From assembly GCA_946186335.1 (NCBI GenBank), contig CAMHMW010000099.1:1-6874 (forward strand): 6,874 nucleotides of DNA, read 5' to 3'. This document shows, piece after piece, positions 1 through 5,580 of the stretch. The notes under the pieces are model-generated. The model was not told where the DNA came from. It did no database searches and worked only from the letters and a program-made list of their open reading frames with translations. The translations under genes were made by a program, and so were the position numbers. The DNA is from an uncultured Candidatus Melainabacteria bacterium. GTDB lineage: Bacteria > Cyanobacteriota > Vampirovibrionia > Gastranaerophilales > Gastranaerophilaceae. The stretch's first letter is position 1, and every line of letters begins with the position of its first letter.

Positions 1-57
1 CGTCAAATATATTTCAAATTTCATCGTAACATTTCTTCATGTTTTTTAAAAAATTAT

Positions 58-86
58 TTGCCAGTTTTTTATGAATGTAATATGAT
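58..86 (+). promoter_or_regulatory. sigma70-type promoter of the MerR-like gene
   Basis: A -35 element TTGCCA (58-63, 5 of 6 to consensus) and a -10 element TATGAT (81-86, 5 of 6) are separated by exactly 17 bases. The transcript should begin near 93. That leaves a leader of about 29 bases before the ATG at 122 and excludes the in-frame TTG at 89 as a start, because it would lie upstream of the transcript. Confidence 0.7.
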
Positions 87-121
87 GATTGTGGGAATGT
101 TTTTTTATAGGGATAGATGAA

Positions 122-646
122 ATGATAAAAGACAGAATTTATGAGAGAACTTTAACACCGCAGGAAGTTAGAACTATTTTGAAAGCGGATAACAGAGAAA
201 TTGTTGATTTATGCAAAAAGGCCGAAATCAGACCAAGAAAAAATGCAAAAGGTCATACATATTTTTCTTATGACGAAGTGAAAAACCTGAGAAAAGTTCA
301 GGCACAAGTCAGAGAAGGGGTTACTAACCCCATATCTTCAAAAGTTCCGGCTGCTGTCGGGGGCGGTTCTATATCAAGCAACACTGCTGTTACAAGCATT
401 CTGGCATCCTTACAAAGTCTTGAAACTAAATTAAGCAACAAAATTGCAAAAGTTATTGACGAAAAACTTGAAGGTATGGATGACGTTGTTGTTGAGTTAA
501 TTCGCTGCAAAACCGATAACGAAACTCTTAAACAAAAAATTGTTGACCTGAACAAAGAAGTTTATCAGCTTAAAAACGAATTAAACAGCTACAAACCTGT
601 TGCTTTGGGCTTTTATAAGAAAAAAGAAGTTTACGTTTGGGAATAA
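122..646 (+). CDS. MerR-like helix-turn-helix protein with C-terminal coiled coil (RacA-like layout)
   Basis: This is a 174-aa predicted DNA-binding cytoplasmic protein. Residues about 10-58 read as a MerR-type winged helix: a helix-turn-helix (LTPQEVRTIL...EIVDLCKKAEI), then a wing with GHTYFSYDEVKNLRKVQ. Residues 65-90 are a Pro/Gly/Ser-rich linker, and about 92-157 form a heptad-like coiled coil. The protein ends in a short aromatic/basic tail. No metal- or drug-sensing cysteine cluster is visible, so it is not a typical MerR regulator. The order HTH, linker, coiled coil and the total size resemble RacA, the Firmicute chromosome-anchoring protein, but this is similarity of layout and not proof of orthology. 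The ATG at 122 is chosen because AGGG at 109-112 sits 9 bases upstream and the promoter places the transcript start after 89. It precedes recA in the same direction, but recA seems to have its own regulatory region. Confidence 0.8.
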   Translation: MIKDRIYERTLTPQEVRTILKADNREIVDLCKKAEIRPRKNAKGHTYFSYDEVKNLRKVQAQVREGVTNPISSKVPAAVGGGSISSNTAVTSILASLQSLETKLSNKIAKVIDEKLEGMDDVVVELIRCKTDNETLKQKIVDLNKEVYQLKNELNSYKPVALGFYKKKEVYVWE

Positions 647-668
647 TTTTTAACGACCGTATCTGACG

Positions 669-692
669 TATTCGCACTTTATAGTGTGAATA
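669..692. promoter_or_regulatory. 24-bp palindrome upstream of recA, candidate SOS (LexA) operator
   Basis: The arms TATTCGCAC (669-677) and GTGTGAATA (684-692) are inverted repeats with one mismatch, separated by TTTATA. A -10-like hexamer TATAGT (680-685, 5 of 6 to TATAAT) lies in the centre, so a bound repressor would block RNA polymerase. An exact further copy of the half-site, TGCGAATA, lies at 701-708. recA is normally LexA-controlled, so this is the obvious operator candidate. It does not match the E. coli (CTGT-N8-ACAG), Bacillus (GAAC-N4-GTTC) or alphaproteobacterial boxes. Confidence 0.5.
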
Positions 693-714
693 TTGTGACA
701 TGCGAATAAAAAAG

Positions 715-719
715 AGGAG
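715..719 (+). promoter_or_regulatory. ribosome binding site that fixes the recA start
   Basis: AGGAG lies 7 bases before the ATG at 727. The in-frame ATG at 700 has no such site upstream and would place this strong site inside the gene, so 727 is the start. Confidence 0.9.
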
Positions 720-726
720 ATTTAAG

Positions 727-1746
727 ATGGCTGTGAAAGATTCACCGACACCTGCTATTAGTGACGAAAGAAGCAAAGCTTTAAAATTAGCAATAGAAAA
801 AATTGAAAAGGACTTTGGTAAAGGTTCTATTATGAAACTGGGCGATAAGGCAACCGTAAATGTTGACGCTATCCCGACGGGAGCATTATCACTTGACGTT
901 GCACTGGGTATCGGCGGAATACCGCGCGGACGTATTATTGAAATATACGGACCCGAATCATCAGGTAAAACCACTCTTGCACAGCACATTGTTGCAGAAT
1001 GTCAGAAAAAAGGCGGTATTGCAGCATTTGTTGATGCGGAACACGCACTTGACCCTGAATATGCAAGAAATTTGGGAGTTGATGTTGATAATCTGCTTAT
1101 TTCACAACCCGACACAGGAGAACAAGCCCTAGATATAACCGAAGAACTCGTACGCTCGGGTGCCGTTGATATTGTTGTAGTAGACTCTGTTGCGGCTCTT
1201 GTTCCGAAAGCAGAAATCGAAGGCTCAATGGAAGATCAGCAAATGGGCTTGCAGGCTCGTTTGATGTCAAAAGCATTGAGAAAATTAACCGGTATTATCG
1301 GAAAAACAAACACCACCGTAATTTTCATCAACCAGTTGCGTATGAAAATCGGTGTTATGTACGGAAACCCCGAAACAACAACAGGCGGAAACGCCTTAAA
1401 ATATTACGCATCAGTCCGTATGGAAATCAGACGTACAGAAGGTCTTAAAGGGGAAGACGGTGACATTGGAAACCACGTTCGTGTAAGAGTTTTGAAAAAC
1501 AAAGTTGCACCTCCTTTCAGAACAGCCGAATTTGATATTGTATTCGGCAAGGGTATTTCAAAAATCGGCAATATTCTGGATGTTGCGGTTAATCTCAATA
1601 TTATCAACAAAGCCGGAGCGTGGTTTAGTTATAACGACGAAAAACTCGGACAGGGCAGAGAAAAAGCAAAAGAATATCTTGAAGAAAATCCTGATGTTCT
1701 GGCAGAAGTTGAAAAACTTGTCAGGGAAAGACTCGCACAGTCGTAG
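727..1746 (+). CDS. recA: Recombinase RecA
   Basis: RecA is the ATP-dependent strand-exchange protein of homologous recombination and the co-protease that triggers LexA self-cleavage. It forms filaments on single-stranded DNA in the cytoplasm. The 339-aa product shows the complete family pattern: Walker A GPESSGKTT at 75-83, the catalytic-glutamate segment FVDAEH at 101-106, Walker B VVVDS at 150-154, the loop 1 region SMEDQQMGLQ near 167-176, and loop 2 with INQLRMKIGVMYGNPETTTG at 201-220. The C-terminal domain is present, but the long acidic tail of the E. coli protein is not. Length is close to the usual 340-355 residues. Nothing suggests an intein, frameshift or degeneration. It is monocistronic: a palindromic operator candidate lies upstream and a strong terminator 20 bases downstream. 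Confidence 0.99.
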   Translation: MAVKDSPTPAISDERSKALKLAIEKIEKDFGKGSIMKLGDKATVNVDAIPTGALSLDVALGIGGIPRGRIIEIYGPESSGKTTLAQHIVAECQKKGGIAAFVDAEHALDPEYARNLGVDVDNLLISQPDTGEQALDITEELVRSGAVDIVVVDSVAALVPKAEIEGSMEDQQMGLQARLMSKALRKLTGIIGKTNTTVIFINQLRMKIGVMYGNPETTTGGNALKYYASVRMEIRRTEGLKGEDGDIGNHVRVRVLKNKVAPPFRTAEFDIVFGKGISKIGNILDVAVNLNIINKAGAWFSYNDEKLGQGREKAKEYLEENPDVLAEVEKLVRERLAQS

Positions 1747-1767
1747 GTTACTTAATAATAATTATTC

Positions 1768-1800
1768 AAAAACGACCTTTTTAAAATGAGGTCGTTTTTT
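1768..1800 (+). terminator. intrinsic terminator of recA
   Basis: An 11-bp perfect stem is formed by AAAAACGACCT (1768-1778) and AGGTCGTTTTT (1789-1799), with a 10-base loop. The 3' arm runs into a T tract ending at 1800. It lies just after the recA stop, as expected for a rho-independent terminator. Confidence 0.92.
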
Positions 1801-1838
1801 GTTAAAAAACTTAACACATGAGGTAATCATAATAAATT

Positions 1839-1867
1839 TTCACCTCTGAAAAAACTTTATATATATA
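1839..1867 (+). promoter_or_regulatory. possible promoter of the three-gene accessory cassette
   Basis: TTCACC (1839-1844) and TATATA (1862-1867) are spaced 17 bases apart, each matching consensus at 4 of 6 positions. The region is so AT-rich that alternative -10 hexamers exist (for example TATAAG at 1864-1869). A promoter is needed here because the recA terminator lies upstream, but the exact elements are uncertain. Confidence 0.3.
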
Positions 1868-1896
1868 AGGAAATTTAGGGGAAATAAAGAAATATT

Positions 1897-3009
1897 ATGG
1901 TTGCACAAATTTTGTTAGGAATAACAAAGGGTACAAAAGGGGTTGCACGCAAGCTTTTAAAACCGCTTGCCACAGAATCCTGCGCTATAATCAGCAAATC
2001 GGAAAGTGCTGTTACCTCATTCACCAAAAATACCGTTAACAACGCAAAAAAATCCATAAAAAACACCATCAAAAAAACTCTGGATAAGTATAACGCCAAA
2101 AAACTTGCCACATCTGCCGAACACGGAACATCCCAGAGAATTTTAAACAACTGGCAGGAAAGTTTCGGGGTTACAAATAAAGACGGTGTTTACCAAAATG
2201 CCATAGAACATCTCCAAAAAACGGGTTCTATTGACAAATATATACTTGAACGCTGTCCCGAGTTGAAGGGAACAAAGGATTTTGAAAGGGTAAAATCACT
2301 GTTGACAGGTTATCTTGAAAAGAATTTGGATATTTATACCTATGAAAGAATACAAAAAATTCTGTCAGGATTTAATAAGAGTATCTGCGAAAAACTCCAA
2401 AAAGGGGCAGTAATATACGTTCCTGATGAGGCAAAAAGTTACGGAATTATCGCTGATATTTATAAAACGATAAATCCTGATGCAAAAGTTATAACAGGCT
2501 GGAACGCTCTCAAAAACTATTCAAAAACCCAAAAAGATATAAGTCTTGTCGTTTTGGATGACTGTCTTGTGAGCGGAGAATCCGCCGTCAAAAATTACGA
2601 AAGCATACTCAATGGCTGCTCAAATGTCAAAGAAGTTGATATGTATGTTCTTACAGCATTTAAAGAAGGTGCTAAAAAATTACCAAAGGGAATTAATCTA
2701 CATTATGACGGAGAACTAAAAGACACATTAAGAAATTCTGACTATTTTAAAAACGGTGTCGATAATAAATATAAAAATTTACTAATGCAATTTTTGGGAA
2801 GCGGCGGCTCCGGTTATAATTCAAGCAGTGCAATAATGTTTCCGTATATGTCGCCAAACAATAACAGCCTGTTTGCAACAAATATGATTAAACAACTTTT
2901 CACAGGTCCCGAATGTGCAATAAAAGGGTTCTCAACAGGTATTACGCCAAACGAAAAAGTTGCCACAAGTATTACAAGTGTTCTTGACAGGCTTAGAAAG
3001 GCATCATAA
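1897..3009 (+). CDS. Phosphoribosyltransferase-like protein (possible PRTase-CE type), function unknown
   Basis: This is a 370-aa cytoplasmic protein. Residues 1-85 are Lys/Ser/Thr-rich and without domain signature, 85-160 look helical, and about 170-255 resemble a phosphoribosyltransferase Rossmann-like core. The segment AVIYVPDEAKSYGIIADIY (171-189) is followed by VVLDDCLVSGESA (218-230), which has the DDxxxSGxS spacing of the PRPP-binding loop (D221, D222, S226, G227, S229). Near the C-terminus FPYMSPNNNS (315-324) recalls the PNN motif of the PRTase-CE proteins linked to bacterial conflict systems. That family name rests on motif recognition only. No nucleobase-binding hood typical of salvage enzymes is obvious. 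The ribosome site is poor: AGGGG lies about 14 bases upstream and AAAGA about 6. The stop is 2 bases before the next gene, which implies one transcript and coupled translation. Confidence 0.55.
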   Translation: MVAQILLGITKGTKGVARKLLKPLATESCAIISKSESAVTSFTKNTVNNAKKSIKNTIKKTLDKYNAKKLATSAEHGTSQRILNNWQESFGVTNKDGVYQNAIEHLQKTGSIDKYILERCPELKGTKDFERVKSLLTGYLEKNLDIYTYERIQKILSGFNKSICEKLQKGAVIYVPDEAKSYGIIADIYKTINPDAKVITGWNALKNYSKTQKDISLVVLDDCLVSGESAVKNYESILNGCSNVKEVDMYVLTAFKEGAKKLPKGINLHYDGELKDTLRNSDYFKNGVDNKYKNLLMQFLGSGGSGYNSSSAIMFPYMSPNNNSLFATNMIKQLFTGPECAIKGFSTGITPNEKVATSITSVLDRLRKAS

Positions 3010-3011
3010 CA

Positions 3012-3647
3012 ATGATTACAACAAAATTTAACGTATATAGATTTAATAATCCGGCAAATACAACTTCCGAAAATTGTCTGACGAAATTTTTGGAAAAAAT
3101 CAAACTCACAACTTCTTATGAACAATTCAGCCGGATACTTGAGGCATATACCAAAACAGACAACAACGCAAAAAAAATAGATACAAACCTCATAAAAAGC
3201 GGTGAATATTACATTAAATCAGAATTTAGTCGTGACAGCGAAACAACGGGACAAATTCTCAAAATCTTACACGACAAAGGAATAACAATTATTCCCGAAT
3301 ACGTAAAAACCATATCAAATAAAAACGGTTATGCTGTAACCGTTACAAAAATAAAAGGAGCCGGAAAGGGCGAATTACTTGATTTTGACAAATATTACCA
3401 TATTCTCACTCCGGAAGCAAAAGAAAAGGCAATGCAGGACATTGAACTAATGGCAAAACTCGGACTTATAAATCCCGCCATTTTAAAAGACCCCAAAGGG
3501 TTAAAAATTGTTCCGGAACTCCCTTACAGAATAGTTTGTGAAGACTGGTCGGATTTAAAAACAACAGACGATTATCTTATGTTATTTAATCCGAACGGTT
3601 CTGTATCAGGTGTTTTAAATGAAGCAAACCAAAGAATATTCAAATAA
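3012..3647 (+). CDS. Conserved-looking hypothetical protein, possibly a degenerate kinase-like fold
   Basis: I do not recognise this 211-aa protein. Residues 1-60 are polar and helical (FLEKIKLTTSYEQFSRILEAY). From about 65 the order of elements recalls the small lobe and hinge of a protein-kinase-like fold: EYYIKSEF (65-72, possible beta-3 lysine K69), a helix with E77, IPEYVKTISNKNGYAVTVTKIKG (94-116) as a strand pair leading to a hinge, a helix AMQDIELMAKLGL (140-152), then IVCEDWSDL (174-182) where a metal-binding motif could sit. No HRD-like catalytic loop is visible, so an active kinase is doubtful and the resemblance may be accidental. There is no signal peptide or membrane segment. 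The start is supported by AGAAAGG at 2995-3001, inside the end of the upstream gene and 10 bases before this ATG, so the two genes are co-transcribed and coupled. Confidence 0.75.
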   Translation: MITTKFNVYRFNNPANTTSENCLTKFLEKIKLTTSYEQFSRILEAYTKTDNNAKKIDTNLIKSGEYYIKSEFSRDSETTGQILKILHDKGITIIPEYVKTISNKNGYAVTVTKIKGAGKGELLDFDKYYHILTPEAKEKAMQDIELMAKLGLINPAILKDPKGLKIVPELPYRIVCEDWSDLKTTDDYLMLFNPNGSVSGVLNEANQRIFK

Positions 3648-3701
3648 ATAAAGCAAAAAATATTTTATTTATTTTTTATATTCACTAAAAGGCAAAATGA
3701 A

Positions 3702-4562
3702 ATGTTATCCATAAACGAACAGCAAAAAACAAACAACATCGCATATATTCCGCAAAACAGAATATCGTTTTGCGGGCATAATAACGCATCCGCAGGCGAT
3801 ATTTTAGATATAAAAGCAAGAGGAAGTTATCCTGCAAATGTTTTGAGTAATTTTGCCCCGACAAGTTTTGAACTTGACGGAGTGAAAATAAATTCAATGG
3901 AGGGTTTTTTACAGTCTTTAAAATCGGAAAATCCCGAACGGCAAAAAGAAATTTGCGCAATGCACGGTTTTGAGGCAAAAACAGCATCTCACGCATTGAA
4001 ACAAAGCACCGATGACATTTTGTATTTCTGGAACGGAAAAGCATTTACAAAATACTCTCAGGAATTTAAAGACCTTGTCCGTGATATATCTGCCGTACAA
4101 AAAGAAGCCGGCGGAAAACCGTTCAAATTCCACGGATACGATGTTGCAACCGTTAATTCATTCTTAATGGCTATCCGCTCATCCGATGTCGCAGAACAAA
4201 AAGCCCTCAGTATGACACCACAGGAGGACATAAAAGCCGTATCAAAAACCGTTAAAATATCTTATGCACCCAGAACTCTTTACTGGAACGGCAAAAGTTT
4301 TTCAAGAGATTCAAAAGAATATCAGGAGTTGGTTACAAGAGCCTATGAAGCAAAGTTTGATGCTGATTATGAATTCAGAAAGGCTATAAGAGCGTGTAAA
4401 AATCAGGTTTTAACCCATACAAAAGGAAAAGACAGCGCCGCTGAAACTATTTTGACAAAACAGGAATTTATAGATGCCCTGAATAATTTACGCAAAAGAG
4501 ATACTTTAAAATTAAGAGTAAAAGACACTATCCGAACAATTTTTAAAGCAATTATCAGATAA
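3702..4562 (+). CDS. NADAR-family protein (YbiA-like) with duplicated N-terminal half
   Basis: NADAR proteins are N-glycosidases that act on ADP-ribose-linked or riboflavin-pathway substrates. Some remove ADP-ribose from guanine in DNA in toxin-antitoxin pairs, and others are thought to clear reactive riboflavin intermediates. In this 286-aa product residues 1-45 are a polar extension. NADAR signatures follow: LSNFAPTSFELDG (48-60), SMEGFLQSLK (65-74) with the expected catalytic E67, LYWNGKSFSRDSKEYQ (193-208) with W195, RAYEAKF (213-219), VLTHTKGK (236-243) and ETILTKQEF (248-256). A segment of about 85 residues is present twice (56-133 and 141-218); in the second copy the catalytic Glu position is N152. 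A single-domain member would be some 85 residues shorter. The start is supported by AAAAGG at 3687-3692, 9 bases upstream. It follows the 211-aa gene by 54 bases and meets mrnC tail to tail. The substrate cannot be inferred. Confidence 0.82.
   Translation: MLSINEQQKTNNIAYIPQNRISFCGHNNASAGDILDIKARGSYPANVLSNFAPTSFELDGVKINSMEGFLQSLKSENPERQKEICAMHGFEAKTASHALKQSTDDILYFWNGKAFTKYSQEFKDLVRDISAVQKEAGGKPFKFHGYDVATVNSFLMAIRSSDVAEQKALSMTPQEDIKAVSKTVKISYAPRTLYWNGKSFSRDSKEYQELVTRAYEAKFDADYEFRKAIRACKNQVLTHTKGKDSAAETILTKQEFIDALNNLRKRDTLKLRVKDTIRTIFKAIIR
3867..4355 (+). repeat. Diverged tandem duplication inside the NADAR gene (85-codon period)
   Basis: Residues 56-133 align without gaps to 141-218 at an offset of 85; by hand count 20 of 78 positions are identical and many more are conservative. 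Shared landmarks are F-x3-G, FL, S, QK, and WNGK-x-F-x3-S-x-E-x3-LV. The nucleotide copies are too diverged to be recent. Confidence 0.75.
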
Positions 4563-4564
4563 AA

Positions 4565-4921
4565 TTAATCCGCTTCAAATTTTGAAAGGTATGATTCCAG
4601 TTTTGATTTATCATGTCTGTACCACCAGCCGATTAGCGCCTCAAATGCAGTTGCCTGACGGTATTCTGTCTGCATATTTCGTCTGCCCACAGGTATCGGA
4701 AGATTTCTCGCACGCCTTGTTAATTCTTTTTCTTCCTCTGTTAAATCCTGTTCAATTTTGTGTAAAAGTTCCGCCTGATATTGCGTTTTTACATAATTTG
4801 TTGTTATCTGGTGCAGTTTTTTCGCATTATTTGTCATAAGAATTGTCTTTTCTCTTATAAACAATTCCCAAACAGCATCGCCTAAATATGCGTAATTTCT
4901 TAAATTCACTTCGTTTTCCAT
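4565..4921 (-). CDS. mrnC: Mini-ribonuclease III
   Basis: Mini-III is an RNase III-type double-strand endoribonuclease consisting only of the catalytic domain. In Bacillus it matures the ends of 23S rRNA in the assembling large subunit. The 118-aa product has the family pattern: YAYLGDAVWEL (10-20) with catalytic D15, AKKLHQITTNYVKTQYQA (33-50), a basic segment RRARNLP (69-75), and YRQATAFEALIGWWY (87-101) with catalytic E94. There is no dsRNA-binding domain, as expected, and the length is near the usual 120-140. The reading frame stays open to 5083, but the extra stretch is hydrophobic, unlike the family, and would overlap the divergent gene at 5016. The ATG at 4921 is therefore chosen although its ribosome site is weak. 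A weak minus-strand promoter may lie at 4987-4959 (CTGATT, 17 bases, TATATA). Its stop is 2 bases from the NADAR stop, convergent, leaving no room for a separate terminator. Confidence 0.93.
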   Translation of the reverse strand: MENEVNLRNYAYLGDAVWELFIREKTILMTNNAKKLHQITTNYVKTQYQAELLHKIEQDLTEEEKELTRRARNLPIPVGRRNMQTEYRQATAFEALIGWWYRHDKSKLESYLSKFEAD

Positions 4922-4995
4922 ATTCTTAATTTTACTACAAATTTTCCAAAATACACCATATATAGGATAACAGGGTAGAAAAATCAGGTTATTAT

Positions 4996-5004
4996 TGGTA
5001 TAAT
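4996..5004 (+). promoter_or_regulatory. extended -10 element before the small exported-protein pair
   Basis: TGGTATAAT is a perfect TATAAT preceded by the TGn extension; a 4-of-6 -35 (TAGAAA, 4976-4981) lies 17 bases upstream. Transcription would begin near 5011, only about 5 bases before the ATG at 5016, which would leave GGGAG (5006-5010) outside the message. Confidence 0.45.
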
Positions 5005-5015
5005 CGGGAGAAATT

Positions 5016-5150
5016 ATGAAAAATATTCTGATAATACTTGGAATACTCGTTTTTATAAATATTCTTATTATCACCGCAAGCAAAGTTTTTGCACACGAAG
5101 CGGGGATAAATTATTACAGCGCTAATTTCTTCCAAACACAGTCTATATAA
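5016..5150 (+). CDS. Small exported peptide (44 aa), function unknown
   Basis: This short gene encodes 44 residues. It has a Lys-containing start, a long hydrophobic core (ILIILGILVFINILIIT), and ASKVFA followed by HEAG, a good signal peptidase I site after A26. Cleavage would release an 18-residue peptide, HEAGINYYSANFFQTQSI. Without cleavage it would be a single-pass membrane peptide. GGGAG at 5006-5010 lies 5 bases before the ATG. The stop overlaps the AAGG ribosome site of the next gene, which starts 9 bases later, so the two are probably co-translated. I recognise no family. The gene-like features are the ribosome site, the signal peptide and the coupling to another exported protein. Confidence 0.65.
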   Translation: MKNILIILGILVFINILIITASKVFAHEAGINYYSANFFQTQSI

Positions 5151-5159
5151 GGTTTTACT

Positions 5160-5525
5160 ATGAAAAAATTTGTTTCGGCTCTTTTAATAATCTTTTGTAT
5201 TAGCGCACAGGCTTTTGCGTACAACTATGACCCAAAATTCAAAAGAGAATTTTATGATGAATTTATTGCAAATTATTTTCAGGCTTTGCAGGAAAGCCTT
5301 ATACGTGAAGGCTTTAAGCAAAATCCGACTTATGAATATGTCGCAACCCTGCGTGCAAGATTAAACCGTACGGATTTGGAAAAAATGACATGGGGATGTG
5401 TTTCAAAATATTCACCTGAGCAGATGAAAAAATCAAAAGACTTTACAGAAAAATGTTTCGGGGACTGGTCGTACAAATTTATGTTTGAAAAAAACGCTGA
5501 TACTATACAAATTCTCAAAAGGTAA
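5160..5525 (+). CDS. Small exported protein (121 aa), function unknown
   Basis: The product starts with a textbook Sec signal peptide: MKK, a hydrophobic stretch, and AQAFA at 16-20 before YNYDP, giving a mature protein of about 101 residues. The mature part is mostly helical and charged (FKREFYDEFIANYFQALQESLIREGF) and carries two cysteines, C80 in WGCVSKY and C99 in EKCFGDWSY, which could form a disulfide outside the cytoplasm. No lipobox, anchor or known domain is visible. AAGG at 5149-5152 is 7 bases before the ATG and overlaps the stop of the 44-aa gene. No hairpin terminator follows, so transcripts could run into thrC. I do not recognise the family. Confidence 0.85.
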   Translation: MKKFVSALLIIFCISAQAFAYNYDPKFKREFYDEFIANYFQALQESLIREGFKQNPTYEYVATLRARLNRTDLEKMTWGCVSKYSPEQMKKSKDFTEKCFGDWSYKFMFEKNADTIQILKR

Positions 5526-5526
5526 T

Positions 5527-5555
5527 TTCACATAACCCTCTTTTTGTTGTATAAT
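5527..5555 (+). promoter_or_regulatory. sigma70-type promoter of thrC
   Basis: TTCACA (5527-5532, 5 of 6 to consensus) and a perfect TATAAT (5550-5555) are separated by 17 bases. Transcription should start near 5562, just before the AGGA ribosome site at 5571-5574. No attenuator-like structure is seen in the very short leader. Confidence 0.8.
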
Positions 5556-5580
5556 CAATAAAAAGAAAAGAGGAAGTATT

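Noticed and set aside
89..121. Upstream in-frame TTG start for the MerR-like gene.
   Set aside because: It lies upstream of the transcript start predicted from the promoter at 58-86, and the ATG at 122 has a better-placed ribosome site.
700..726. Upstream in-frame ATG for recA adding nine residues.
   Set aside because: There is no ribosome site before it. The strong AGGAG at 715-719 fits the ATG at 727, and the extra basic residues are not part of RecA.
1404..1610. Minus-strand and other-frame ORFs inside recA, thrC and the MerR-like gene.
   Set aside because: All are shadows of genes with strong family support, without ribosome sites or domain signatures of their own.
1820..1846. GAGGT ... 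ACCTC inverted repeat upstream of the PRTase-like gene, as an operator or hairpin.
   Set aside because: There are only five pairs around a 17-base loop; this is easily expected by chance.
3642..3674. 11-bp inverted repeat AAATAAATAAA / TTTATTTATTT followed by T residues after the 211-aa gene, as a terminator.
   Set aside because: The stem is wholly A/T, overlaps the stop codon and lies in very AT-rich sequence, so it is too weak to call; a weak attenuating effect inside the cassette cannot be excluded.
4582..4839. 85-aa + strand reading frame opposite mrnC.
   Set aside because: It is a shadow of mrnC, which has clear family motifs on the other strand; the + frame has no ribosome site or recognisable domain.
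4963..4977. TAGGATAACAGGGTA resembles the I-SceI homing-endonuclease site.
   Set aside because: It lacks one G of the 18-bp site and diverges at the end. The enzyme is yeast mitochondrial, and no intron or homing gene is near, so chance is the simplest explanation.
4922..5083. 54-residue N-terminal extension of mrnC.
   Set aside because: The stretch is hydrophobic, unlike Mini-III, and would overlap the divergent small gene; family similarity begins right after the ATG at 4921.
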